Source of the DNA: Campylorhamphus procurvoides
Taxonomy: Eukaryota > Chordata > Aves > Passeriformes > Dendrocolaptidae
Direction: 5' to 3'
Assembly (NCBI GenBank): GCA_013396655.1
Contig: WBMV01003155.1
Coordinates: forward strand, 143,277 to 207,276
Length of the DNA stretch: 64,000 bases
The notes beneath the pieces were generated by a model. The model was given only the letters and a program-made list of their open reading frames with translations. It was not told the origin of the DNA and ran no database searches. The position numbers were made by a program, and so were the translations under genes. Shown here in pieces: positions 26,843 through 40,100 of the stretch (position 1 is the first letter of the stretch; each line of letters begins with the position of its first letter).

Positions 26843-28609
26843 CTCTGGCCTCTTAAGGCTCTCCCCATAGAGAAGAATAAACCTGGGATTCACAGTTGAA
26901 AGAACTTTAAAGTATTAATTAGCACTGGATGAAAGGAAAAGTCCTGGTTCCCAGGGCTATTTGCTGCAGTGAGAAGGCACTAATAATGTTCCTGGAAAGA
27001 GAGCATGGAGGGTATGTGACTCTGCATGAGCTCAGCCAGCCTTCTCGCTTGGATGGAAAGCATATGGTTTGAAATTTGTTTTCATGTCCTTACCTTGATG
27101 CCTGTCCCTTCGTGGCTTCTCCACAGAGGCCTTTGTGCTCTGTTTTGTGTGTGTATTTAATTTTCCAGAGAAGAATGGTTCAATTTTCATTAACTAACTC
27201 AGACTGTCAATGAAAAAACAAACTGTAAAGGTGTCTCTGACAGCTTGTGTAATTCAGAGCCAAATTGTAAATTGCCTTCTTCTAGGACACTGAACACCTA
27301 TCACAGTGTATTAAACCCAGTTTAATTGATTTGGAAAAGGTTTAAGGAAGGGATCTAGCCAAAGATCTCCTATTACTTTCCATTTCAAATCCTTCTCTCC
27401 CGGGATGATCTCTTTTCCCAGGGATGTTCCATTCTTAAATAGCCTGAAAGACCAGGAAAATGGTAGTTTTTTCTAGTATTTTTTTAGTGGTTTTATTTCC
27501 AAGGCTTCTCAATCTCTTAACATAACTGAAGTCTCAGTATTCATGTGGGAAATAGGTGTGATCTGCAAACCCTTTGTAGCATGAGTATCTCTGATGTGTG
27601 GTTTGCAGAGTAGAATGGGGCAAGCAGCTCAAGTGGGCTTTTTGGGACTGGTTGAAATGGATTTGTTTTGTGGTGGATCCTCCTTGTGTTTTATTCTTTG
27701 GTTGAAGCTGCAACAGTTTCTGTGTAAACACAGTGAGTTACATGTTTTCTGTTTTTTAAAGCAAAATAAAAGTACTTGAGCAGAAACTATTTGTAAAATT
27801 TCAGTTAAAATGTTACTAAAACAAGCTTTGTGGTCTGGGAGATGGAGGGTTTGTAGAGAACAGTATTTTTAAACAAGAAGAGGGAATGAAATGTTTGGGC
27901 AGTCCTGGTTTATCACACACCCCGATAGCCATTGAAAAGGTGTAGGAAAGTCTTTGATCTGTTTTCCTTTAAGGTTCTTTAGTGATTTAACTTGGATACC
28001 TCGACTTAATCATGACATAAACTAAGGGTGGGTTTGTATGCAGTGTGTGTGCCCACAACCCCAAAGTTTTGACTGGTTTTGCCAAGACAGAGCAGGGAGG
28101 TCCAGGAAGGGACCCCGTGGGCTGGTGCTGACCATGGGCTGGCTGTGGTGGCACCTCAGAGGGAGCAGCAGCCCCTCCTGAGGGGGTCCAGCTGAAATGA
28201 TCCCCTTCAGGTATCAGCTTTCCCAAGGCTTTGTTTGGCTGTGAGTGTCTCTGTCGTGCTTTCGTTTGAGTGTAATCACATCCAGTTTGGTAGCACGGCA
28301 ATGCCCAGTGCTGTGCAGGAGATGCTGGAATGAATAGCCCTGAGCAATTAGGAGATGCTGCTACAGTAATTCCCTTCATCAGTGGTCAATTAAATAAAGC
28401 CCTTTTGATCTCTGCACCTCCTCCTTCTGTTCCCAGATGTGACTGATGATGAATGGTCAGTGCAGGCACTGGAGTTCCAGTCAGACCCACTTGCTCCCCA
28501 AACCCAACCTTGGCAGCAAGTCCCACAGGTGATAAACACTTGCCTTTCTGAAGCCATACACAGAGCACTCCTTGTTCTGTATGAAAGGGGTCAATCCCAC
28601 TTCTCTGTG

Positions 28610-29046
28610 GTTAGGGAGCTGGAGCAGCTCTCCCATGAGGAAAGGCTGAGAGAACTGGGGTTGTTCAGCCTGGAGTAAAGAAGGCTGGGGGGTGACCTAA
28701 TTGTGGCTTTTCAGTGCCTGAAGGGAGCTGACAACAAGAGATGGAGAGAGACTAATTCCAAGGGCCTGGAGTTGCCAGGACAAGGGGGATTGGCTTCCCA
28801 GTGCCAGAGGGCAGGGATAGGTGGGATATTGGGAAGGAATCCTTCCCTGGGAGGTGGGCAGGCCCTGGCACAGGTTGGGCAGAGAAGCTGTGGCTGCCCC
28901 TGGATCCGCAGAAGTGTCCAAGGCCAGGTTGGACGGGGCTTGGAGCAACCTGGGCTAATGGAAGGTGTCCCTGCCCATGGTAGGGAGTTGGAAGGAGATG
29001 GTTTGTAAGGTCCCTCCCAACCCAAACCATTCAGTGATTGTATGAT
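28610..29046 (+). mobile_element. CR1 LINE 3' end fragment
   Basis: This is the longest CR1 copy in the window, about 440 bases. It contains CTCCCATGAGGAAAGGCTGA, GTTCAGCCTGGAGTAAAGAA, GGGATATTGGGAAGGAATCC and the GGTTGGACGGGGCTTGGAGC block, ending in CATTCAGTGATTGTATGAT. Short reading frames inside it are remnants or chance. Confidence 0.94.
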
Positions 29047-32000
29047 CTCCTCTCTTAAAGGGGTCAGGTGAGATGAGCCAAGGAAACCCAAACTAGGAAT
29101 CCTTCAGAATTGGATTTAACACACTATTTAAATGTCACGTTCCAAATTAACATGTTTGTGTTCTTACTGCACATTAATATGCCAATAAAGATCTGCCTCT
29201 GCCCTTCACTTGTGTTCAGTTTCTGCTGAGTTACCTCTGTAGTCACAAACCCATGGCATGCAGGAGGTGAGCATTGCACCATCTCCTCTCTCCAGGCAGA
29301 GTTTGAGGGGCTGTTCCATGGAGTGAGTGAAGGTACGTCATTAACCAAAGGATATTAAACATTAACATACAGGGATATTAAATTTGCGTGTTAAATATCC
29401 TTGATCTGTGGTCGGTAGCACAATGAAACAATGTTCTTTAAGGGCTTTAAAACACTCCTATCTTTTTATTGGCATTTTTTTCATATCCTTCTGGTGCTCT
29501 CATAGGGTGATAACTTGGCAGGGAACATCAGTAGTTTAGGAGTCAGAGTGGTGCAGTAAACAATCCTCGTGGCAGGCGGTGTATCCAGGGGAAAAATGTC
29601 AGGCATCCACCCTTAATCAAATGGAAGATTCTTCCAGGAGTGTTTGGGACTAGCAAGAGGATTGATTTTTACTGTGCTAATCACACCTGGGTGCAAACTG
29701 AATGTGGAAAGCAGGGAATCGTGCCAAACTGAACATCCCACACTTTGGTATTTCTTCCAGGAGAAACCTGGCCAGTGTTAATTGGCTTGCAGGTATTTGT
29801 AGCCAAACTTGTGAATGTGAGAGTATATATAAAACTTATTTGGCATTTCTGGCCAACAGTCTTAAACTTCCCTGCTAAATGCCTCCTCATAAAGGGTTCA
29901 GTCCTAAAGCTGATTGAGTCTCCAAGCTTGCCTTGTAAGGCTTGTAATCCCAGAGAAGGAACCATTTTTTGTCTTTAGTGCTTGTGCTGACTGGATGTGT
30001 CTTTATGGGTACAAAAGAACTGGCTCTTGCTGTCTGAGAGTACTTACCTTTCTTTTCCACCCCTTTTTGGATGCCCAGGCGAGGTTAGCCAGGGAGATGA
30101 GTTTGTCTGTTGTGCTTTCCTGCAGGGAGTCAGTGGTGTAGGACTCCCCCAGTACTGGGATATACTGGGCTGTTGTGGCTTGCAGGAGGCTGCACCTCGC
30201 CATATTTCAGAGCGTGCAGCCTCTTCCAAGCTGTACATCATATCCTGGCGCCGACTGCAAAGTCTGCAAGAGCCTGCTGTGTCTTTTCAAGAGCTGAAAG
30301 CAAGGCTCCCTCATTTCTGAGTTTATTTCCCTGGAAAACCAGTGCGAGTTGGCTGCTCCCCAGCACGCATCGAGGCAGAAGGAATTTCCTTACACTTGTG
30401 GCAATCTCCCCTCATAGCTCTGCTTATTGTTTTGTTCTTGATGCTGGAAGTGCCAGGGATGTGTCAGTAAGCTGCTGTTTTCCTCACTGGGGAGCTCTTT
30501 TTGCAGTGGGAGAAGAAGGGGGTAAGAGCTTTTCTGGTAAACTGGCTGTAACAAAGACAAAAGGAGTTGCCTAATGGGGTTGGTAAGTGCTGGAGGAAGA
30601 AAATCAGACCAAAAAAACCCACCCCTAAACAACAGAACAACAGCCAAGCTGCCCTGGGGAGATGCTGAGGGGAATCCATCTGATGCCTTCTCTCTTAGTT
30701 ACACAGTTTTCAGCTGTGAGTGGCTAAAGGAGACAAAACCTCTGAAATGAGTGAGATCAGAACATACTAAATTCTTCAAACTTCTTTTTAAACTGTGGCT
30801 GGCAGCCTCTTTAATTTTAAGTAGAGTTATAAACCTTTGCAGTATAGAAAGATTGAAGTAATGAATCTGGAAATTAGGGAAAGGAATTCAACTCTCAGGT
30901 TTAAATACATCATGGTGCTTTGTTTGGCTTCTGTGTTTCGAGCCTCGAGGATGCAAGGGAATTAAAATTCTCAGCTTTTTTTTCCCATTAAACATGAGGA
31001 TTGTATTAAAGACATGGAATTCAAACCATCCTACCCCAGTAAAGCAAAAATATTTTCATAGTGAAACTGTGATCTGGCATCACAAGCTGTCAGGGAGATG
31101 TTCCAGCCTGCTAGAGGTAGGGAAGGACTGTGGAAGGTTGGATGAAAGAGGGAGTGTGGTGTCTGGTGGATGCTGCCTATCATCTGTTTTAAGTTAGGAA
31201 TAGTGCAATCCTCTGGAAGTTGTCTATACTTGGAATAAAATTAAGAATGCAGACTGAGAAGGTTTTGGTTTGGGGTTTTGTTTAGTTGGGGGGAAAAAGT
31301 GGTGAGGGGAAGCACCTGTGGGAAGCAGTAGATGCTGCTTGACTGATGTGCTTACCGTGTCAGCTAAACTTTTTCCCCTTTCATTACCTCCTCTCCCCTC
31401 TCTTGCTCCTCAGAGGCTGAATCAAAGCTATCAGATGCAGCAATGTTCCTGCTCAGCAGCAGTTCTGTTGCAGTATCCCCACAGCAGCAGCAATGCCTGG
31501 GAGAAAGGCATGATGAAGGACAGGGAGCAGTTGCTTCATCCCTTTTCTGCAGAGAATTAATCCTCCTACCCCCTCCCCTTCCTGGACACTGTGGATTACC
31601 TGTTTCTTTTTAGGCAGATGGGCAAAGGAAGCAGGATGAGAAGGGAGTATTTATAGCTCACCTCCTGTTTATGTTCCCTTCCTAGCAGATGTGATGGAGC
31701 TTTGTACTAATGCTGGCAGAAGACAAAATTCAGGCAGGAACGAGAACTGAGGCAAATGAAGACCATTTGCTAACGTGTAGGTCGTACAAAGTGCTTCCAA
31801 ATGTAAAGAATAACACTTCCCACGTCTTGCTGGCATTGCCTTTTTCGTGTCCGTCTCCTCAGCCTGGTTTTTAAAACAAAGAAGAAAAGCAAAATCAGAG
31901 AGGAACAGCACTGCAGTCCTGATGGATTCCTCTTTGCTTGACCTTGATCCTCGTGGAACACTGCCCTGCGGGGGCTGTGGGTGCAAAGTGTTCATTCTGG

Positions 32001-32387
32001 GGCAAAATCTGCCCTTTTTGAGTGGGATGTGAGTATGGGCGTTCTGGCGAGGAGAGAAAGCAATGAGTTCGAGGCAGTGGGATGCAATTGGACAAGTGTT
32101 TGGGTCCTGGGGTTAGAAGAGCAGCAGGTTGGACTTTGCTGGAGCAAACTGTGCTCAGGCATACACGGGTTTTCCCAAAATCCTTGGGGATTTGCAAGGA
32201 TATATGTGGTCCCTGTGAGAGCAAGGGGTGTTTCCTCAAATCTCAGACCCCCAAGCAGCTGCATCCCACTGTGCATGCGTCTCCAGGGAATTCCTCGTGT
32301 TGGGTTTGCCATGTGGGTGCATCCATAGACTGTGGTGAAAAGTCAGAGAAGGTATTCTGAACAGGGTTACAAGTCCCTGCGAGTTTG

Positions 32388-32720
32388 GGACCCCGAGGGG
32401 GTTCCGCGAGGGCATTTTGGGGCCCTGAGGGGGCTCCGCGAGGGCATTTTGGGGTTGAGTGATGTCTGTGGGGGCTGAGGGGTCTGAAGTGGCTCCGTGT
32501 GGGGATTTTGGGGCCTGAGGGGGCTCCGCGAGGGCATTTTGGGGTTGAGTGGGGGCTAAGGGGCCCGAGGTAGCTCCGTGTGGGGATTTTGGGGTTGAGT
32601 GGGGGCTGAGGGGTCTGAGGTGGCTCTGTGTGGGGATTTTGGGGACCTGAGGGGGCTCTGTGCGGACTGTGTGGGGTGTTTGGGAATTGAGGGTTGTGTG
32701 GGGTGCATGGGGGTTTAAGT
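32388..32720 (+). repeat. G-rich minisatellite (about 31-59 bp units)
   Basis: Tandem, imperfect units share the core GGGGCTCCGCGAGGGCATTTTGGGG or its variant with CCGTGTGGGGATTTTGGGG. Unit lengths read off by eye are about 34, 32, 59, 31, 50 and 50 bases, so short and long unit types are interspersed. The plus strand is strongly G-rich with many runs of four or five G. It lies in MCU intron 1, about 4.3 kb before exon 2. Confidence 0.9.
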
Positions 32721-34818
32721 GGGTCTCTGGACAGAGTTTGATCCCAGCTAAAGGGTTGTGATCGGGTGAGTTATGCGTGTTAATTTCAGTCTGTTTCTTG
32801 GGTTTTTTTCTACTTTAATTGGCAGTAAATCAGCTTTCCCTTAGTCCAGTCTGTCACACCAGTAAGAACCAGTGAATGATCTGCCTGCCTTTATCCTTTC
32901 ATCGTGCAGCCTCTCCTCCTGCTCCCGAGGAGAGGATGAGGGAGCAGCTGGCTCGACAGCTGGCACTGGTCAATCCACCACAGTTAAATGTGCTTAAATC
33001 CAGCCAGAGATTACGTGCTGGTGCAAAAATACTGGCTGTGGTGATAAGTCACACATCACAGCCCTTTGGACAGCAGGTTTGTGGTCAGGGCATGGTTTTG
33101 CTCTGTGTCTCCTTTGCTTTGCAAACAGCTGGTGTGAAGGGGTAGGAAAATGGAAGGACAAAAAGGGACTCAGTGACTTAGGATCAAGGTAGTGTTTTGG
33201 AGAGACTGAAAGGTAACAGGTTGGGTACAGGAGCAAAAGTAGTTGGAGCCCTGAAAGGAGGGAAAGTTGGAAAAATAGAGCCCTTCAGCACATTTGAGGT
33301 GGGCAGTTTGGGTTGCTGGGGCTGCTTGAACCTTCCAGCAATTTTCATCGCTGACGTTCCAGCCAGGACGTTTTAGGATAACAACCACTTTTACAGTGTT
33401 TGATGCTGTGAAAGTTGGAATAGAGGAAAAGAGCTGTTGCTTGTTGGAAAAGGTGAGCTGCTTTGTATCAGACTTCAGGCAGCCTTGCTTGAAGGAGTCC
33501 CTTTGTAATTAGTGAAATTGGTGTTGCTGCTGGCACTTGTAAACGTGTCTCTTAAATGTTTCACTCATAGTAAGCAATTTTTACACAGGGAGTGCTTTGT
33601 TTTTCACAAAGCTCTGCAGCTTTTGCTGCACTGGCGCTCCAGATAATGAGTTAGCAACACCTTTTATTTGGTCCTAGATACTCATCTTTTTTTTGTGCTT
33701 GGGATGGTTTTATGCTGGGTGGCCTCTTCTGATACTAATTAGGGTTTGGAGACTAGCTCTCCCAAAGTTGTCACCATTCCATCATTGATAATGACATAAA
33801 TGGAGAACAGGAGCTCTGCCACATTGCTCCCTCTTTCCCCATCTGAGACACTGGCTTGTAGCCAAAAGGCTGATTTTTGCAACAGGGCTTTGTTTAACTT
33901 TGTCATCCCTCTGCTATTGAGAAAGCTACATTAGGACCTATAGAGATGTTATTTTTACCTTAGGGTTGTCCAGTATAGACCTGGACAAGACTGGAGGAAC
34001 TGTTAGTTTTAGACAAAGGTCTGGGATTTTTTTTCCTCTCGCCCCCTTAATCATTCTGGGAGCAAAGCTGCTGTGTAACCCTGAGCATCTTATTGTGCAT
34101 CTTACTGCAGATAACACAGGAAACGAAAGATTTGACAGATGTGGAAAGCAAATTGCTGCATATGTTCTCTTGAGACCCAGAAGGTTATTCTGGTGCTTAG
34201 AGGTTCTCATTTCGGTGGTCTGGCTTTGGTGCTTTTCACACTCCAAATATTGCTTATTTTGGAAGTGGTGGACAAGTATGTCTCAACTGAAACCTGGATG
34301 CAGTTAATTCCACACTTCACTGCTGAGGGAGGGGTGAGGTCAACTGATAGTGAGATCTGATCAGTAAAGCTTGAAACAAGTTCCTCTCTCTGCCCACTCC
34401 AGTCCCCAGTTTCTGCTTTCTGGCATATTTCTACAAGAAGCTGTTGAATTTCAGACATCAGATAAAGGGTTCAAGCGTTTCTCTCCATCTCAATTTTCAA
34501 ACAGCAGCCTCCCTTCAGGAATAAAAATGATGGATGATTCCTTAAGCTCTCGCTAACCTTAGATGGCAGATCATGACATTTGGTTCTCTGCTGAGTTTGA
34601 GTTCATTTGTTCCTTTTTTTTCCCCTTTTCCTAACCAGCAGAGACTGTTTTTGTAGACAAGAAATTCTCCCAGCAGCACGTACTGCACAGCGCAGCCCAG
34701 AGCTGCAGGAGGGACAGATATGTGTAGTAGCATCTTCCCTGTAAAACTGTACTGACAGCACAGTCTTCAGGGGGTTAATGAAACAAAGGGGGTCAAGATG
34801 CAAGAATTGTCTGAGTGG

Positions 34819-34861
34819 TTAAATCCGGGGACACCTCAAGAGCTTAAATCCAGGGGCACCT
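34819..34861 (+). repeat. Short direct repeat (two 18-base copies, 25-base period)
   Basis: TTAAATCCGGGGACACCT at 34,819-34,836 and TTAAATCCAGGGGCACCT at 34,844-34,861 differ at two positions. It is probably a small local duplication in MCU intron 1. Confidence 0.7.
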
Positions 34862-37032
34862 TGGCTTTTTGATGAGTCACTTAACATGCTGTTTTTTTCA
34901 ACCTGTTTTGCCTTTTTCCCTCTTCTTGCCTGTGTTGTATGAGGGCAGGAGGCTCTGGAGCAAGTCAGGGACTCGTAGCCTTAAGGTAAAGTCTTTACAG
35001 GTGCTACCTGATAGTATCTGCTAGTTAAATGGTTATTTTGCCATGGGATACTGCTGGGCTTAGGGTCTTCTGAAAACTACTACTGGATTTTTGGGCTGTT
35101 GTGCAAATCTTGCTGTGTAGTGTGTCAAAATGGTTAATTCTGTGTGGAAGGGGGAAGAGGAAGCACTGAAAACCACATATCACTGCCAGCCATGCTATGG
35201 GATCAGGTGAAACAGGTATATAAACAGTTTTTGGGGTAGTGCTCTCTGACAGGAGGGTTTCTGTGAATTCTGTCCACTTATTATGGTGTCTGATACTGCT
35301 TTTAAAGGACTAAAATTCTCCTCCTTAGGTAAAAATTGGTTCTTCATACCAATTTGCATGTGGTGCAGCTTTTAATCATTGAAGCTTCTGACTTTTGACA
35401 TCACTTACATTACAAAAAGACAGTGGATCTTGATTTGTCCACATTGTGAGACTGTAACTGTGTTTTTCTCAGGTAGTTTTGAGTTTTAAACCTATTTTTC
35501 TGCAGGTGAGGAGTGGTCCTGGCTGCTCAGCAGCAGCAAATGGGTGTCTGTCAGTCCATTTGCTATTTTTCAAATGTTAAAAAGGCAAATTTCCCCTTTG
35601 GTTCACAACACACAAGGGTTTTTTAAAACCTTACTTTTACCAAAACATGCAACTTCCCACTTTAGTTATAGCTCTTCAATGCCCAGTTCTCTGTTCCTAT
35701 GAGCTGCCTGTTTGACTCGACCATGGGAAGCTGAAAGTGCAGTTGTGGGGAGGAAAATTGAAAATGACTTGACTGATTTTCATTGTCAAAACTGGGAGAA
35801 ACGAAGTGTAAATATGGCACCAAGTGAATTTCTGGAGCTGACAATGCAGCGATCATCAGGGCCAAAGGTCCTGCTTTCAAGCAAGATTAGTTGAAACTAC
35901 CCGTGGTTTGCATACCAGGCTTCAGAGCACAAATGAAGTAGCAGTTATATCTTATTTTAAGTAGATTGTTAAAGGCAACCTCACAAAATCCAGAGGTCTG
36001 GACAATTTGGCAGAGAAATAATCAACGAGCCTGGGTTTTGTTTGCAAACTTCCATTGGAAATGTACTTAAACAAGCGCTCCCTGTGACATACCTTTATGG
36101 AAGTGTGGGTTTGGCAGCTGTGCTTTAGCAATCAGCAAAGAAAAAACTGTCCCAGCCCATAGGAATGCCCAAATTGGACTGCAGCTGTTGAGAAATCTGA
36201 GGCTAGCCACTGAAATACATCTCACCATAGGCAGGTGAGGGCTCATGTTGTGCCTTATTCTGTTTTAAAATGGGGCTCTTTGGTGCCAGACTTGGAATTT
36301 CACTCTTGGGGGAGGATTAGTATACAACTAGTATAATTTATTCTAAGAGACAGACTTTAAATCAGTCTGATTGTAGATTTTCATGGACAAATGAGCATCC
36401 TGCTAAGCTTGCAGAGCATACAAACCATTCATGCGCTTTCTTCTTTATTGGGCTGTTGTGGGTGTTTTTTATAGCTCAGTATTACAATTATTGCTTTTTA
36501 TCTCGGAACAATTTGTTCCTCTATGAGCAGGCATGTTTACTACTTATGTCTGAGTTTGGCTTCCCTCTGTAAGGACAAGGAAAAAGTCATGTTGGCATGG
36601 AAAACAACCAAAGAGAATAAACCTCTTAATTCACAACTCTGTAAACATCCCCCTTGGTTATGCTAAACTTCTTTTTTTTTTTCCTTTAAAGACTGATGAT
36701 TGTATCTGATTTCTGCTTTCCATGTCTGCGTGGTAAACTAAATTGATTTCTTAAAACTGATTAACCACGTTATGTTAAAGCAAAACAAACCACAGCTGTT
36801 CTGTTAGAGACTCCTACTTCCCTCTAGGTGTGTGGAGGGTGAGGTGTGTAGAGGTGAACTTGGCCGAGTGGGGAAACCCTGTGGGGTGACAGATGGGCAG
36901 GGAAGAGGCTGCTCCTCCCGGGTTTGTGGCTCCTCGTTTGTGGCTACCCCTGCGGTGGATGGGAGGGGACAGGAGGTGCGATCCTGCCAGACTCTGAACA
37001 TTTGTCCTTTTTGCTGTGCTCGCGTTCTGCAG

Positions 37033-37102
37033 GTGCATCAGCGGCTGTCTCCTTGGCAGAGCGTGAGAGTGGTGTACTGCAGTACCGTAGTGCCCTCTGA
37101 TG
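37033..37102 (+). CDS. MCU: MCU exon 2
   Basis: This 70-base exon begins after an acceptor (TTCTGCAG) and ends at donor GTGAGT. It encodes [18 protein letters not shown] and then VVPSD, plus the first base of the next codon. It links the cleaved mitochondrial targeting region to the matrix N-terminal domain. The stretch [10 protein letters not shown] is nearly identical to mammalian MCU, while the preceding residues are more variable, as usual close to the presequence. The intron enters in phase 0 and leaves in phase 1. Confidence 0.93.
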
Positions 37103-40100
37103 GTGAGTACACTCCGCCTCGCTCGGGCTTCCCCAGCTTCAGTTTCCTTCCCTGCCCCCTTGTCTGGCTGAGGCTCTTTTGGCGGCACTCCAGGTTGGAA
37201 CTAAGGAAGCGACAGAGAGAGCAATGTCAAGAAGAATTAAGGCAGTGCTCAGCGTTCCTACTAACTGCCCATACAAAACTGGATGGGCCTTATAAAGGAA
37301 GATGGGATTGCATGCAACTGTCTGAACCTTTTTGCCAGGGTTGCTCCTGATGGAGCTGTGAGGTCTGTGTGATGCCTACCCTACAAGGCACTGTCCTTCC
37401 CGAAGGGATGGGGCAGAGGATGGACCAGCCTCTGCTCAGTGGTGCTGAGCAATAGGACGAGAGGCCACAGGCACAAAGTGATGCCCAGGAAGTTGGACCT
37501 GAACATGAGGAGGAACTTGTTCCTGTGCAGTGACCAAACACTGAACAGGTTGCCCAGATTGGGGCTGGAGTCTCCTCCCTGGGGATATTCCAGAGCTGTC
37601 TGGGACACAATCCTGTGCCCTGTGCTCTGGGATGGCCCTGCTGGAGCAGGGACGTCCCACTGTGGTCCCTTCCAACCTGACCCAATCTGACCCTGTGATT
37701 CTGCCTGCCCTTTTGACTTCATTTATGTAACAGAAGTGCAGTTCATACCAGCTGTGTGCTGAAATAGTTGAAAGCATTATATTTGCTGTGGTGAGTAAGT
37801 TGTGAAGCCGAGTCACTGTTGTTCCTTTTATTTAAATTCTGGGACAGCTCAAACATTAAGCTTTTTTGATAAGGTTGTCAGAGCATAAAGCAAAAGGGTT
37901 TGCTGGTGAAACTTTAAAAATCTCAATGTGCCAGAGTGCAAAGAGGAAACAGCAGCTCCGAATTTGCTGCCTGCTTAACATGTGCATGCTGTGCCCAGAG
38001 ACTGGAGCACTTGTGCTGACTGACAACGAGTGGCGAGTGGATTCTCTCCTCATTAAGGCTCATTAACAAGGCCTGAAAGCTAATAAAGGAAAGGTTCCGG
38101 CACAATCACTTCCCCTGCCAGGATAGCGAGTGTGGGCAAACACAAAGAGAAGGTGACTGCTGTGGAGAGCTCAGATAAAAACCTGAGGGATTAAACAGAT
38201 ACAAGTGCAGAGGGCACGTGTAAGGTTGGCAGGATAATGACAGTTGTGCCTGGTATGATTTTACCTCGTCTCGTATTGTGCTTGAACTCCTCTTATTTCT
38301 TCCAACAGCTTCACCTTTACCAGTAGTAAATGTTCAATGCTGACTTTTTTGGCCACGCTTTTTTTTTCTGTATTTTTTTTCACTTCATGTATTGCTTAAT
38401 ACCTTTTTTGTATACTTATGCAAAACCAGAAGTCTTTAAAAAGAGGAGTCTTTAAAAGAAATACCCATGACCTGTTGCTGGTGCACATATGATTGATTCA
38501 AAACTTTGTGGTGCTTGGATGAAACTCCAAAGCAACCTCACACTTAATATAGAGCGTAAAGCTTTCCAAATCCTCTGTGGTGTTAATTAGCAGCATTCCT
38601 GGGCAGGTTGTAGGTGTCTGCAAGTGCAAGTGGAGCACACTTGTATACAATTACTTTTTTACTTGCCCCATGTATTTAAATAGTGGTTTAAAATGTAACC
38701 AGGGAAGATTAGCTGCAATGTTAGCTCTGCAATTAGTGAGGTGCCAAATGCCTTGTCTACTTGGTAATTTGTGGAGTAGATGGACACGGTGCACAGGGTT
38801 GTGGGAGCAGAGGAGAGCAAGGCAACGCTATCACAGGGGCTTGGTATAACTTTTCCTGGAGCTGTCTGGCAGGCTTGTGTTATTGACACGTCCTTTGCAT
38901 TTCTTTCTTTTTCTTTCTTTGTCTCTCTGAGCTCTTCCCTCTCCAATGCAGCAAAAATCTGACCAGCCTTACTTGTGTGGGAGGTGATGAGAGGATCGAA
39001 CTGGAATTATGGACTTTCCCCACTGGTGAATTAAGCTAGGAAATTACTTTTACAAGGAAAAACATAAAGCAGCTGTATTTCCAGACTTACTGACCCTGTC
39101 TTTTGAAGGGAAATAATTTGATCTTTAATACTTCACCTAAGCTGGAAATCCTTGAGAAAGGCTTTGTGCGTGCCACCGATGCTGATTACTCTTAAAATGC
39201 AGCAGGGCTGATGTTGGTATGCCCTTCCTCCAGAGCTGGCAGTCCTGGAGCTGTGGTTGTGGTGTGGTACTAATGGGGATACATGGAAAGGTGTTAATGC
39301 AAACTTTGTTATCTCTTCTGTCCTGCCAAAAACTGGCTCACTGCCCCTGTGATCCAGGTAGCATGTTAAATAAAGTGTGTGCTTTGTGGTTATGTAACTG
39401 TGTAAGTTTGTGTATGCTGCTCACAGAACCAAAGAATTCCATACTGAAGGGGTTATTCTAAACTTCTAAACAGGTGGATCGCTCCCTCTGAGCCTGCTCC
39501 CACAGGTGTAGCTAATGCTAATCTATTACCAGTCTTTTGCTCAAATACTTGAGTGGAAAACAACAGAAATCTGATAGCTGGTGTCATAACACCTGCTGAT
39601 AAATAAGGAGCTTGAAATTTTGTCTGTCCAGAGAAATTGGCAGCTTGCTTTGTTCTTTTCTACTAAATATCTGACTGTTGTCTCTGAGTTCTAAGCTTTG
39701 AAACACTAAAGCCACTAAAATCCTGTGAGGTATCGCAGTCCTGAGAACAGGAATGAATAGGTGTTCAGATTCTGGGCCTCATAGGATGCTTTAGGTGTCC
39801 ATACTTGGTCACTTCCACCTAGTCCTTAAGGAATTCAGGGTAGCAGACCTCTGGAAGAGGGAAGAACCCTTTTTGTGCTTGATTCACTTGGTGAAGGTGT
39901 GTGACAGTCAGCTCAGAAGCCCAAGAGAACTCCTTTGGCTTCATACAAGTGCACCTGGTGTGTATTTTCTCAACATCTATGAGCCCCTGCTTTTGGAAAG
40001 GCCTGTCACCACAAAACTTCTCCTAATAGTTCCCTTTGGTAGTTAAAATAACATTATTTGCCTCTCTTTCTGCTCCTGTTGACTTCTTTGCCTGAGTAGT

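Larger units (their letters stand above)
1..37032 (+). other. MCU: MCU intron 1 (3' portion, inferred)
   Basis: No coding exon of any recognisable gene is visible in these 37 kb. MCU has a very long first intron in mammals, and exon 2 begins at 37,033 without a preceding first exon in the window, so I read this stretch as the 3' part of intron 1. Its content is mostly AT-rich unique sequence with CR1 fragments, a TA-rich microsatellite, a CpG-rich patch near 13.1-13.9 kb and a G-rich minisatellite near 32.4-32.7 kb, each listed separately. The intervals 1-4,266, 4,313-7,833, 8,241-10,764, 13,860-17,428, 17,477-26,583 and 29,047-32,387 hold nothing else I recognise. An unannotated lncRNA or enhancer cannot be excluded. 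Confidence 0.75.

Noticed and set aside
28703..29091. Overlapping open frames on both strands near 28.7-29.1 kb
   Set aside because: They lie inside a CR1 3' end, which is largely non-coding; similar frames recur at the other CR1 copies.
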